Positions 44,595-54,772 of a DNA stretch of 64,000 nucleotides are shown here, piece after piece. Below the pieces are notes generated by a model. The model saw only the letters and a list, made by a program, of their open reading frames with translations, was not told the origin of the DNA and did no database searches. The position numbers were made by a program, and so were the translations under genes. Origin of the DNA: a methanogenic archaeon mixed culture ISO4-G1 (GTDB taxonomy: Archaea > Thermoplasmatota > Thermoplasmata > Methanomassiliicoccales > Methanomethylophilaceae); contig CP013703.1 in NCBI GenBank assembly GCA_001563305.1, positions 744,001-808,000 on the forward strand. Direction: 5' to 3'. Every line of letters begins with the position of its first letter. Position 1 is the stretch's first letter.

Positions 44595-45656
44595 TCAGTT
44601 TGAATTCTCCGCTTCCATTCCCTCGGACTCGTAGGCCTGGTCGTAGACGTAGGCTGTTGCCTCACGCTTCTGCTTTGCGGTGGACTTCTCGGAGAATCCG
44701 TTGTCCGGAGCGGCCTGGTTGATGACGATCTGCGGGTACGGGATCTGGATGCCCATCTCGTTGGCCATCCTGTAGATCTCCCTGTTGAGGGCTCTCCTGG
44801 CGGGATAGAAGTCCTTCTCCTCGCACTGGGCCAGGAAAAGGAGGTTGACACTTGAATCGTTCATATCCTGGACGCCCTTGTAGTAAGGACCGTTGACGAT
44901 GTACGGGATCTTGTCCTTGATCCTCGGCATGTACTCTTTGATTGCGAGTTCAACACTCTCGAGGTCCGCCGTGTAGAATATGGGAAGCTCGCACCTGATG
45001 TACGAGAGGTCCTGGCTCTGGTTGACGACAGCGTTTATGGTGCTGTTGTTCATGTACTTGATGTTGCCTCCCTCATCCTTGATCTTGGTGGTACGGATAC
45101 CGATCTCCATAACGGTCCCCCTCCAACCGTCGACGACAATGAAGTCACCGACCTTGTATTCTCCATCAAAGACGATGAACAGTCCGGCGATGATATCGGC
45201 GATCAGAGACTGTGCACCCAGACCGATGATCAGTCCCAAGATACCCGCGCTGACCAGCAGTGTTCTCGTATCCACTCCCCATGCGGATAGGATCAGGATG
45301 ATGGCTACGATGAATATCGCGTACCTGACAAAGCTGACTACCAGCCTGATGGCGGTCTGGAAGTGGGTCTCCGTTGTGATCTTTTTTCCGAGTATGCTCA
45401 GGATCACAAACAGCAGCAGCGTTAGGAACAGGATCTGGCAGGTCCTGATTATGCTCGGTATGTCGTGGTAGATTCCGTCGATGAACGAATTTCCGGTCGG
45501 ATCGTCGATGAATATTGACTCCGGACCGAATATCTGTGCGTCGAATATGACGGATATCGCTGATATTATTCCCAATACGATGAGGGTGAACGTGATTATG
45601 CGGTTCTCCCTCTGCTCATCGGAGAGCTCTTGTTTCTCTGTCTTTTCCTTTATCAT
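44595..45656 (-). CDS. Small-conductance mechanosensitive channel (MscS family), copy 2
   Basis: The 353-aa channel is the same length as copy 1, with the pore segment ILGLIIGLGAQSLIADIIAG and beta domain entry KVGDFIVVDGWRGTVMEIG. Differences from copy 1 cluster in residues 20-45 and 85-110. Third-base differences between the copies are frequent while the protein is almost constant, so the duplication is not brand new and the protein is under selection. It starts four bases after the stop of the giant surface protein gene 45661-50460, which indicates tight co-translation. Confidence 0.92.
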   Translation of the reverse strand: MIKEKTEKQELSDEQRENRIITFTLIVLGIISAISVIFDAQIFGPESIFIDDPTGNSFIDGIYHDIPSIIRTCQILFLTLLLFVILSILGKKITTETHFQTAIRLVVSFVRYAIFIVAIILILSAWGVDTRTLLVSAGILGLIIGLGAQSLIADIIAGLFIVFDGEYKVGDFIVVDGWRGTVMEIGIRTTKIKDEGGNIKYMNNSTINAVVNQSQDLSYIRCELPIFYTADLESVELAIKEYMPRIKDKIPYIVNGPYYKGVQDMNDSSVNLLFLAQCEEKDFYPARRALNREIYRMANEMGIQIPYPQIVINQAAPDNGFSEKSTAKQKREATAYVYDQAYESEGMEAENSN

Positions 45657-45660
45657 TTTA

Positions 45661-48600
45661 TCAACTCATATCTTGCCAATAGGGCTTATTACTAGTATCT
45701 GCTGGTATGATAATAATCTTAGAACTTACTACCTTGTTGGATTCTTTGATATATACTTTATAAGTCGAATCATAATTGATGTTTGGAATGATTACATTAA
45801 ATATAACATCAAATCTTTCTGCGGTACGAACGTAAACGTCTGCGCTATCATAAATTTCGCAGGTGAAAGCACTGTAATTTGATGCGTTGATGGTTATACT
45901 GGAGTTGAGTTGTATCGTTCCATCTGACTTTGTATTTAAATCAATGCGACTACTATATGTGACAACATCCTTCACTGTGAATTCGATGGTACGATCTTCA
46001 AAGGCATTGTAGTTTTCATCGCCTTCAGTGGTCACCTTCACGTAAACCGTTGATCCGGCCGAGAGTGCGTTTAGCTGCGAGATGGTGTATTCGTATTCAC
46101 GGCCAGAATCGGAGTAGTAGGAGAATGTCGGCGTCAATCCAGACTTGAGGGTTCCGCTGGTCTGCACAGGTTGTCCATACGTCTTGGAAGCCGATCCGGC
46201 GGTAGTCGACCATGAATCATTTGCCTTTCCGATGGAGATGTCGTCGGCCACCAATGTAGCATCGATACTGTTGTAGATGCTTGTGTTCGACGGGGTGAAC
46301 TTGTACCAAACAGAATAGGTTCCGACAATTGTTCCCGTGGGAACAGCCGTAGTGTAGGTTCCAGACTCAGTTGTGGAATAGGTGAATTCTCCAGGGGTGG
46401 TGTTGCTTCCCGCTGCGATGAGATTCTGGGCCTCACCGGTATAAACGAGATTGGATAAAACAGTAGGAGCGACGATCTCGGGCGTGGCCTTTTCGCTGAC
46501 GGTAACGGATACGCCATCATACCTGAAGGGACTTGGTTCGTCAAGATCGGTATCGTTGACGACGACATGGTAGCTCTGGAGGGAGACCTCTGTGAAACTG
46601 CCGCTGTTTTCTCCGATATTCAATGTCTTGGATTCGACAATTTCATATTCGCCTGGGCCGGAACCCTGTTCGAGCAGATATACGGACAGGCTGCCGTCCT
46701 GGATGTCTTCGCTGGCGGCCACAGTAATCTCATATGATATTGAGGCAGGACCAGGTATGGCGCTGAATGATGTGACGTAGTTGGGTATCTCCAAGTCACC
46801 AATCTCGTAACTCTCCGTGCCCGTATCGAAAACGAGCGTGTACGAATGGCCTCTTTGCCATGAATCGAATGTTCCGACTACTGGATCATCAGGATCGTAG
46901 GTGATCTCTGCGCTGTCCTTGACGGCATCGTTTTCCATAAGCTTCAGAGTACCTGAAACTTCCAGATTGAATTCTACTTCGTATGAGAGACTTACCTCTC
47001 CACCACTGGTTACCAAACCGAAGTGGGTGGCCGTAACTGGAGCATCGGTCGTCACTTCCTTGCTCATCATCAAAGAGCCGCCGGTCTTTAATCCGATGCA
47101 GTAATTGGTACCGACAGACAGTCCGTCGCGATAGAGTGTCTTCTCATTTTCGCCTTCTCCGACAGTGATGAGATCGCCTATCAGATCGTCGTCGACGCAA
47201 TCGTTGGTTGCATAGAGACCTATCGTCGAACCTGCGTAATCCGTGATGTTGAATGTTATGTTCGCCTGGACGGTGTTTATCGTTGTAACTACGCCCACGG
47301 TCGCGAAATCTCCCGTCGATATGTTGACTTCAAGGCGATCGACAACAGTCACGGTATACCGGGTATTTGGATACAGTTCTGTGGCTCTTCCGGAGTATGT
47401 GGTAGCACTGAGTGTCTCGGTGTACACCTTTTCATCGTAATCATCCGTGATGATGAGGGTAAGGGTGCCGCTGTTACCGGTTATGTTGAAGCTGTAAGAG
47501 ATCGAATCCCCGTCAGCAGTGGGGTAACCATCGGTCCATGCAATGGAATAAGGGACCTCTTCATCGGTTTGGAATTCTTCCCAGATATAGTAATCGTCAG
47601 ATGTAGATACCAGAGCAACATAGTATGTTTGTTCGAAGCCCAAATCGGTGATGGGATAGTTGTCAGTCGATAGTGAAACGGAGTAAGGACCGGCAACCAC
47701 TGTGGTGTTCTCCCTAGTCACGGCCAACGACAAACTTGTCAAATCGGATGCAGTGACAGTCGAGGCCCAATCGAAGGAGACCACTATGTCTTGGCCTGTT
47801 ACTTCAATGGTGGCCGTTGCAAAGGGGTCCGTAGTCACAGTCTGATTGAAGTATTCGTGGTCATTCTCACCTAGGACTTTGACGGTATATGTTGTGTTGT
47901 AATCAATCTGTGCACTGCTAGCTGTGCCGGAAGGGCTGTCCAGGAGGCTGACAGAGTAGACCGTGTCATCATCCAGACTTACGAATATCCAAGGATCGTC
48001 GGAATTCCCTGTCACGGTGAAGTCGTAGTGAATGACGTTGCCGTTGGCGTAGGGGGGTACGTTGACGGTGACTTCGGTCACTTCTCCGGTAGTGGTGGTC
48101 TCCACATGTTCGGCCAGATCATCCATGTAGTAAACTCCGACGTAATAGGTGTGCAGACCGAAGACGCCCTCGGTGAATGTGTAGCTGCCGGTCAATCCCG
48201 TGGCATCCATAGTTTGGATGGGCTCCTCGAGGCCCTCATCCAATAGGGCTATGGTAGCATTCTGATAATCATCGATGCCGATGGTCACCTGGCATGTTAT
48301 TCCATCACCGGTAGAGCTCGTCACTTCGATCTCCGCATAGTTCATGGTGACATGACCGTAGGAGCTGACATCACCGCCGTTGAGCAGTACTCCGAACGTG
48401 TAGGAATGGCCGTACAGGATCCAATCGTAGTCAAGGGTTCCTGAGGTCACGACATCTTCCGCAGGGAACTTGAACGCATCACTCAGCTGTGCCGGTTCAC
48501 TGGTGTAATCCTCGTCGTCTATGACGAATATCTCGCAGTCCTCCCACTCACTGAAGATGGAAACTGTGTATTGTATGGTCTTATTGTCCTGTGTAAGCTC

Positions 48601-50460
48601 GTAATTGTAGATCTCTTGGGTGTAGATCCATTCAGAGTAGTATGTTTCACTGCCTTCGATGCTGACCAGGCATTCGAGGTGATAGCCAAGGTTCTCTCCT
48701 TCGAGGGAGCCTTCGTTGACACCAACGGTCAGTGCGGCGGTTGCGTATACAAACTCCTCGCCGTTGGTGGCTTTGAGGACAGGATTATCGGTGTTGCCCT
48801 CCACTATTATCCTATACTGGTATGTGTCTCCGAAGGCCCTGATGTAATCCACGGTCACCGTGGTCGGGATGATCTCCTCTTCCGTTGTGACGCTCTCGCT
48901 GACGAACACCTCTTCTCCGGACGATACGACGAATGTGTACTCGTGGTCGTACTCCAAATCGGTAATGGTGGCGGTGTTGGAACCTTCTGAGAGATCGACA
49001 GAGTACACTGTGCCCCCATCAGAGCTGTAGAGGCTCGCGGTAGCAATGGCGCCGTTACCGGTGACCAATACCGAGTAGGACACTGTGTTCTCTTCGGCGG
49101 TAAGGCTCTCGAGCTCGATGGTCAAAGCCTGACCCTCGGTTGCGACCTCCTGTGTGAAGTAGGTCTTGGTCCCTGAGGATGCGGAAAGGACATAGGAGTG
49201 ACCGTACTGCAGGTCGGTGATGACCGCGGTGTTGATCCCCTGTTCTAACGCTACGGAGTAGACACTGGTAGATGTCTCGGTATCCGTGAGATCGAGCACC
49301 GCATCTGTAATCGTTCCCGACACCGTGACCGAGTATTCAATGGTGTTCTGCACAGAAGTGACGCTGTCAAGATTGACATCGGATCCTAGGGTAGTGACCT
49401 CACCGCTGTAATATGTAGAGGTCTCGGATGAGACCGACAGGATGTATGTGTGGTTGGAGCTGAGGTCGGATATCGTTCCCTCGTTGTAACCGTTGACCAA
49501 TGATGTCGAATATACATCGGAGGAAGTCTCGGGATCGTAGAGACGGAGCGAGGTAGGTTTCTGGATGCCCTGGATCGTCACACCGTAGTCTATGGAATTC
49601 TCTGTAGCGGTAACGTGGTCGATTTCCACCGAGGGTGACAGTGTAGTTACGTCCGCAGTCAGATACGAATCCGTTTCTGACGCAATCCCGATGGTGTATG
49701 TGTGGGCATCATCCAGTCCAGTGACGGTCTCAGTTAGACGCCCGGTGGTCAGTGAGCTCTGATATATGGCATCGCCGGTTGCGGCATCGTACACGGCCAC
49801 ATAGGCCGTCTCGTCGTTCCCGTGGAGGTATACGGAGAAATAGATCGAATCGTAACTGGGTTCCGCTGTAAGCAGTTCCGCCCAGACCGGTATGCCATGA
49901 ATCTCCACAGATTTCAGGACTAGAAGGGACAACTCGCCGGCTCTTACTTCGACAGTATGGTTCAGACTACCGTTCAGACCCGGTATGCTGTTGCTTTGCC
50001 GATTATCCAATATCTGCTCCTTGTAGACGAGATTGCCGTTCTCATATACGGTAGTGTAGTATGATTCGCCTTCCGCGGCGTCGACCAGCTCGATCGAATA
50101 GGTCAGCAATCCATCGCTGTAATATGCATCAAGGAATACTTGGATGTCTGCGTTAGCTATTGCAGGAACGGCCACGGCCGCCACGGCCACCATGGCCACT
50201 AACGATGTGGACAGGATGGTACTTGCGGATACCGATGCGGCTGCTGAGGCCGATGCCGCCGAGGCCGCAGAAGCCCCTCCCGCGGACGAGGCAGCCGAAG
50301 AAGCAGAGGATGATGCCGATATAGAACCCGTTGAAGCCGAGATCGATGAGGTAGATGATGTAGTGGATGATGCTTCGGAGGACCTTTGGCTTCCGTTCAT
50401 TTCCCTCTTTAATTCCTTTTGTTCCTCCTTCTCACGTGTGGAGTTCGTATGACCCGCCAT
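45661..50460 (-). CDS. Giant repeat-rich surface protein, copy 2 (at least 1599 aa)
   Basis: Paralogue of 38289-44447. A short polar N-terminus (MAGHTNSTRE) precedes an Ala/Ser linker, an anchoring helix (about 82-102, LVAMVAVAAVAVPAIANADI) and many Fn3-like units with VYS and TYYSGEVTT signatures. Near the C-terminus there is a single SASKTYGQ unit instead of six. The ATG at 50460 is the first canonical start, yet the frame upstream to about 50601 still encodes the leader seen in copy 1 (DEYHNIPEPN, ESTTQKFRNFDYIDEFHN), without ATG, GTG or TTG. The true start may be non-AUG, or a frameshift may have cut off the ATG at 50612. A TATA box lies at 50622-50629. Confidence 0.85.
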   Translation of the reverse strand: MAGHTNSTREKEEQKELKREMNGSQRSSEASSTTSSTSSISASTGSISASSSASSAASSAGGASAASAASASAAASVSASTILSTSLVAMVAVAAVAVPAIANADIQVFLDAYYSDGLLTYSIELVDAAEGESYYTTVYENGNLVYKEQILDNRQSNSIPGLNGSLNHTVEVRAGELSLLVLKSVEIHGIPVWAELLTAEPSYDSIYFSVYLHGNDETAYVAVYDAATGDAIYQSSLTTGRLTETVTGLDDAHTYTIGIASETDSYLTADVTTLSPSVEIDHVTATENSIDYGVTIQGIQKPTSLRLYDPETSSDVYSTSLVNGYNEGTISDLSSNHTYILSVSSETSTYYSGEVTTLGSDVNLDSVTSVQNTIEYSVTVSGTITDAVLDLTDTETSTSVYSVALEQGINTAVITDLQYGHSYVLSASSGTKTYFTQEVATEGQALTIELESLTAEENTVSYSVLVTGNGAIATASLYSSDGGTVYSVDLSEGSNTATITDLEYDHEYTFVVSSGEEVFVSESVTTEEEIIPTTVTVDYIRAFGDTYQYRIIVEGNTDNPVLKATNGEEFVYATAALTVGVNEGSLEGENLGYHLECLVSIEGSETYYSEWIYTQEIYNYELTQDNKTIQYTVSIFSEWEDCEIFVIDDEDYTSEPAQLSDAFKFPAEDVVTSGTLDYDWILYGHSYTFGVLLNGGDVSSYGHVTMNYAEIEVTSSTGDGITCQVTIGIDDYQNATIALLDEGLEEPIQTMDATGLTGSYTFTEGVFGLHTYYVGVYYMDDLAEHVETTTTGEVTEVTVNVPPYANGNVIHYDFTVTGNSDDPWIFVSLDDDTVYSVSLLDSPSGTASSAQIDYNTTYTVKVLGENDHEYFNQTVTTDPFATATIEVTGQDIVVSFDWASTVTASDLTSLSLAVTRENTTVVAGPYSVSLSTDNYPITDLGFEQTYYVALVSTSDDYYIWEEFQTDEEVPYSIAWTDGYPTADGDSISYSFNITGNSGTLTLIITDDYDEKVYTETLSATTYSGRATELYPNTRYTVTVVDRLEVNISTGDFATVGVVTTINTVQANITFNITDYAGSTIGLYATNDCVDDDLIGDLITVGEGENEKTLYRDGLSVGTNYCIGLKTGGSLMMSKEVTTDAPVTATHFGLVTSGGEVSLSYEVEFNLEVSGTLKLMENDAVKDSAEITYDPDDPVVGTFDSWQRGHSYTLVFDTGTESYEIGDLEIPNYVTSFSAIPGPASISYEITVAASEDIQDGSLSVYLLEQGSGPGEYEIVESKTLNIGENSGSFTEVSLQSYHVVVNDTDLDEPSPFRYDGVSVTVSEKATPEIVAPTVLSNLVYTGEAQNLIAAGSNTTPGEFTYSTTESGTYTTAVPTGTIVGTYSVWYKFTPSNTSIYNSIDATLVADDISIGKANDSWSTTAGSASKTYGQPVQTSGTLKSGLTPTFSYYSDSGREYEYTISQLNALSAGSTVYVKVTTEGDENYNAFEDRTIEFTVKDVVTYSSRIDLNTKSDGTIQLNSSITINASNYSAFTCEIYDSADVYVRTAERFDVIFNVIIPNINYDSTYKVYIKESNKVVSSKIIIIPADTSNKPYWQDMS

Positions 50461-50621
50461 TGGATATTGGTCATAGTCGTTGTGGAACTCGTCGATGTAA
50501 TCAAAATTGCGGAATTTTTGCGTAGTGGACTCTGGATAGATATCGAATTCGGAGTTCCGATTAAAGTTCGGTTCCGGTATGTTGTGGTACTCGTCCTGCA
50601 GGGATTCACCATCCGGGGTCC

Positions 50622-50629
50622 TATATAAC
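50622..50629 (-). promoter_or_regulatory. TATA box of surface protein gene 2
   Basis: TTATATAG on the minus strand (CTATATAA on the plus strand) sits in an AT-rich stretch (50621-50660) upstream of the conserved leader. Its spacing predicts transcription starting near 50600, that is, downstream of the out-of-frame ATG at 50612. Confidence 0.5.
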
Positions 50630-50702
50630 TAAAATAATTAAAACTAAAAAAAGTAGATAGAGAAGGTATTTATAGGGCCTATTCGACGATAGAAGGATGC
50701 AT

Positions 50703-52345
<1,643 letters not shown>

Positions 52346-52429
52346 GTGCTATCCATCCCGTAAAGAAGTACGAGATGATTCCTATTTAAGGATTGACCTA
52401 GGTTAGAATCGAAGGATATACCGATGCTC

Positions 52430-52441
52430 GGGGGGGGGGGG
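52430..52441. repeat. 12-bp G homopolymer between MarR gene and recombinase promoter
   Basis: Twelve consecutive G residues on the plus strand lie two bases beyond the MarR stop (52444) and about 40 bp upstream of the recombinase TATA-like box. Tracts of this length are slippage-prone in other microbes and can change promoter spacing or 3' ends. It is the only such tract noticed in the window. Confidence 0.85.
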
Positions 52442-52443
52442 CA

Positions 52444-52887
52444 TCAGGCCTGGTTGACCATCAGGTTGGTGAGCGAGAGGAGGACCTTCCCGGCCTTATC
52501 GATGTCCTCGGGAGTGTACATGGTCCTGAGCTTGGCGATGGAGTTGTCCAGGATCTCCATCTCCTGCTGTGTGTCGGCCAGCCTCTGCGGGGACACCTCG
52601 AGGATCTGTCTCCTGTTGTCCTCGGGGTCCTTGGTCCTGACGATGTAGCCCTTCTTCTCCATGCTTATGATGGTCTGGGATACGAGGGCCTTGGATGATT
52701 GCAGAATCTCTACTAGGTCGGACGCGGTGCAGCCCTTCTTGTTCCAGATGCAATACAGGTACAGGATCTCCTTCTGTGTAGGGCGCAGATGGTTGGGATT
52801 CTGGTTGTAGAGCCTGGTTTCCATGATTGCAATGTTGGAGTAGCTTGAGAACAATGCGTTCCTTAAGAATTGCTCTGTGTCGTTCAT
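52444..52887 (-). CDS. MarR family transcriptional regulator
   Basis: The 147-aa protein has the MarR layout: helical dimerisation ends and a central winged helix (about 35-100). KKGCTASDLVEILQSSKALVSQTI reads as helix-turn-helix, followed by the wing SMEKKGYIVRTKDPEDNRRQ. The final helices contain YTPEDIDKAGKVLLSL. It lies upstream of and on the same strand as the serine recombinase pair, so it may control them, the surface module or itself. Ligand unknown. Confidence 0.88.
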   Translation of the reverse strand: MNDTEQFLRNALFSSYSNIAIMETRLYNQNPNHLRPTQKEILYLYCIWNKKGCTASDLVEILQSSKALVSQTIISMEKKGYIVRTKDPEDNRRQILEVSPQRLADTQQEMEILDNSIAKLRTMYTPEDIDKAGKVLLSLTNLMVNQA

Positions 52888-53045
52888 GGAGGACCTTCTG
52901 TAAAGTTAAACCCTGTTAAGTGTGAGTTACATATAAAGGTAGCCTAAAATTAAGGCATTTCACCCACTTTTGATAGAAAAATTGCGTAAAAAAGTTAATT
53001 TTTTTGATAAGTAGGGGGGATGGCCCCCCATTGGGTTTTAGCGGA

Positions 53046-54692
53046 TCACATCTGGGGCATTCCCGGAGGCATTCCGCCGGGTCCGCCTGCTCCTCCCGCG
53101 GGCGTGGGAGGTGCCTTGCGCGACGCGATGACATCGTCGATCCTGAGGATCATGTTGGACACTTCCTCAGCGGAGTTGATGGCCTGGGACTTGACCCTGA
53201 GGGGCTCGATGACGTTGCGGGACAGCATGTCGACCGCCTCTCCGGTGTCGAGGTCGAGTCCGTAGTACTTGGCTTTCGCACCCTTGGTCTCGTGGGCGTT
53301 CTTCAGCTTGATGATGCTGTCGATGGGGTCGATTCCGGCGTTCTCGGCGAGGGTCCAGGGGATGATCTCCAGGGCCTTTGCGAACTTCTCGATGGCGAGC
53401 TGCTCTCTGCCGCCGACGGAGGATGCGTAGTCCATGAGTGCGAGCTCAAGCTCGATCTCGGGTGCTCCTGCTCCTGCGACGACCTTTCCGTCCTCGATAG
53501 CCACTCCGACGGAGCGGATGGCGTCCGTGAGTGCCCTCTCGACTTCCTCGAGAACATGCTCGGTTCCGCCGCGGATGAAGATTGTGACCGCCTTGGCGTT
53601 CTTGCATCCGGTGATGAAGGACATTCCGTCCTCTGCGACCTTCTTCTCCTCGACCGCGCCTGCGGTTCCGAGATCCTTGCTGGTGATGTCCATGACGTTG
53701 GCGCAGATCGTAGCACCGGTAGCCAGCGAGATCGCGTCAAGATCGGAGGACTTGCATCTCCTGTATGCGAGGATTCCTGCCTTTGCGAGGTAGTGCTGGA
53801 CGAGCTCATCGACTCCCTTGGAGCAGTAGACGACGTTGGCTCCGGCCTTCTTGATGGCCTCGACCATGGCCTTCATGGAGTTCTCCTCCTCTGAAAGGAA
53901 CGAGGACATCATGGAGGGGTCGGTGATCTGGATGGATGCGTCGAATTCGGTCTTCTTGACCTCGAGTCCGCATGAGAACAGTGCGATCTTCGCATTCTCG
54001 ACCTTGGAGGGCATCCTTGTGTGTATCTTCTCCTTGTCGACGACTATTCCCTCGACGATCTCGGTGTCCGCGATCGTTCCGCCGACCTTCTTCTGGAGGC
54101 GGATGTTCTTGGGGTCAACGATTCCCTTGTCCGCGACAGCCTTCGCGGCCTTGACGACGAGGTCTGCCAGAAGGGATTCCTCGTCACCGACGGACTTTCC
54201 AGTCAGCGCTGTTGCGGCGACCTGTTTGAGTATCTTGTCGTTCTTCGCGTCGACTGCGATCTTGTCGAGGATCTCGACCGCCTTCGCGGCAGCCATCTTG
54301 TATCCGTTGGTGATGACCGTGGGGTGGACGTTAGCGTCGATGAGCTCCTCGGACTGCTTGAGCAGTTCTCCTGCCAGGACGACGGATGTCGTTGTTCCGT
54401 CTCCGCACTCGGAGTCCTGTGTCTTGGCGACCTCGACGACCATCTTGGCTGCGGGGTGCTGGACGTCGATCTCCTTCAGGATGGTGACTCCGTCGTTCGT
54501 GATGACGACGTCGCCGATCGTGTTGACGAGCATCTTGTCCATTCCCTTGGGTCCGAGTGTGGACCTTACTGCATCAGCGACCGCCTTCGCGGCTGCGATG
54601 TTGTTGAACTGGGCTTCTTTGTCCTTGCTTCTCTGAGTACCCTCTTTGAGTACGATGACAGGCTGATTTCCAGAACCATACATGGCTTTCAC
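53046..54692 (-). CDS. Thermosome subunit (group II chaperonin)
   Basis: The 548-aa protein is an ATP-dependent folding chamber subunit of archaea. Signature stretches include RSTLGPKGMDKMLVNTIGD, the ATP-binding SECGDGTTTSVVLAGELL near residue 92, and NAKAVTIFIRGGTEHVLEEV. It ends in a Gly/Pro/Met-rich tail (GGAGGPGGMPPGMPQM) typical of thermosomes. Length is normal. A TATA box CTTTATATAG (reverse of 54721-54732) lies about 30 bp before the start. It is a core archaeal gene and confirms the domain of life. Confidence 0.97.
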   Translation of the reverse strand: MKAMYGSGNQPVIVLKEGTQRSKDKEAQFNNIAAAKAVADAVRSTLGPKGMDKMLVNTIGDVVITNDGVTILKEIDVQHPAAKMVVEVAKTQDSECGDGTTTSVVLAGELLKQSEELIDANVHPTVITNGYKMAAAKAVEILDKIAVDAKNDKILKQVAATALTGKSVGDEESLLADLVVKAAKAVADKGIVDPKNIRLQKKVGGTIADTEIVEGIVVDKEKIHTRMPSKVENAKIALFSCGLEVKKTEFDASIQITDPSMMSSFLSEEENSMKAMVEAIKKAGANVVYCSKGVDELVQHYLAKAGILAYRRCKSSDLDAISLATGATICANVMDITSKDLGTAGAVEEKKVAEDGMSFITGCKNAKAVTIFIRGGTEHVLEEVERALTDAIRSVGVAIEDGKVVAGAGAPEIELELALMDYASSVGGREQLAIEKFAKALEIIPWTLAENAGIDPIDSIIKLKNAHETKGAKAKYYGLDLDTGEAVDMLSRNVIEPLRVKSQAINSAEEVSNMILRIDDVIASRKAPPTPAGGAGGPGGMPPGMPQM

Positions 54693-54720
54693 CTTTCTAT
54701 GTTGGCCGATATTTTAGTTC

Positions 54721-54732
54721 TTCTATATAAAG
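54721..54732 (-). promoter_or_regulatory. TATA box of the thermosome gene
   Basis: CTTTATATAGAA on the minus strand is a near-consensus archaeal TATA element, 29-40 bp upstream of the start codon at 54692. Confidence 0.65.
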
Positions 54733-54772
54733 GATGCTAATCATCCATCATAATGCACGAGGCATGCCAGCG

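Noticed and set aside
53004-53894. Plus-strand ORF of 296 codons opposite the thermosome gene
   Set aside because: Shadow of a confidently assigned thermosome subunit.
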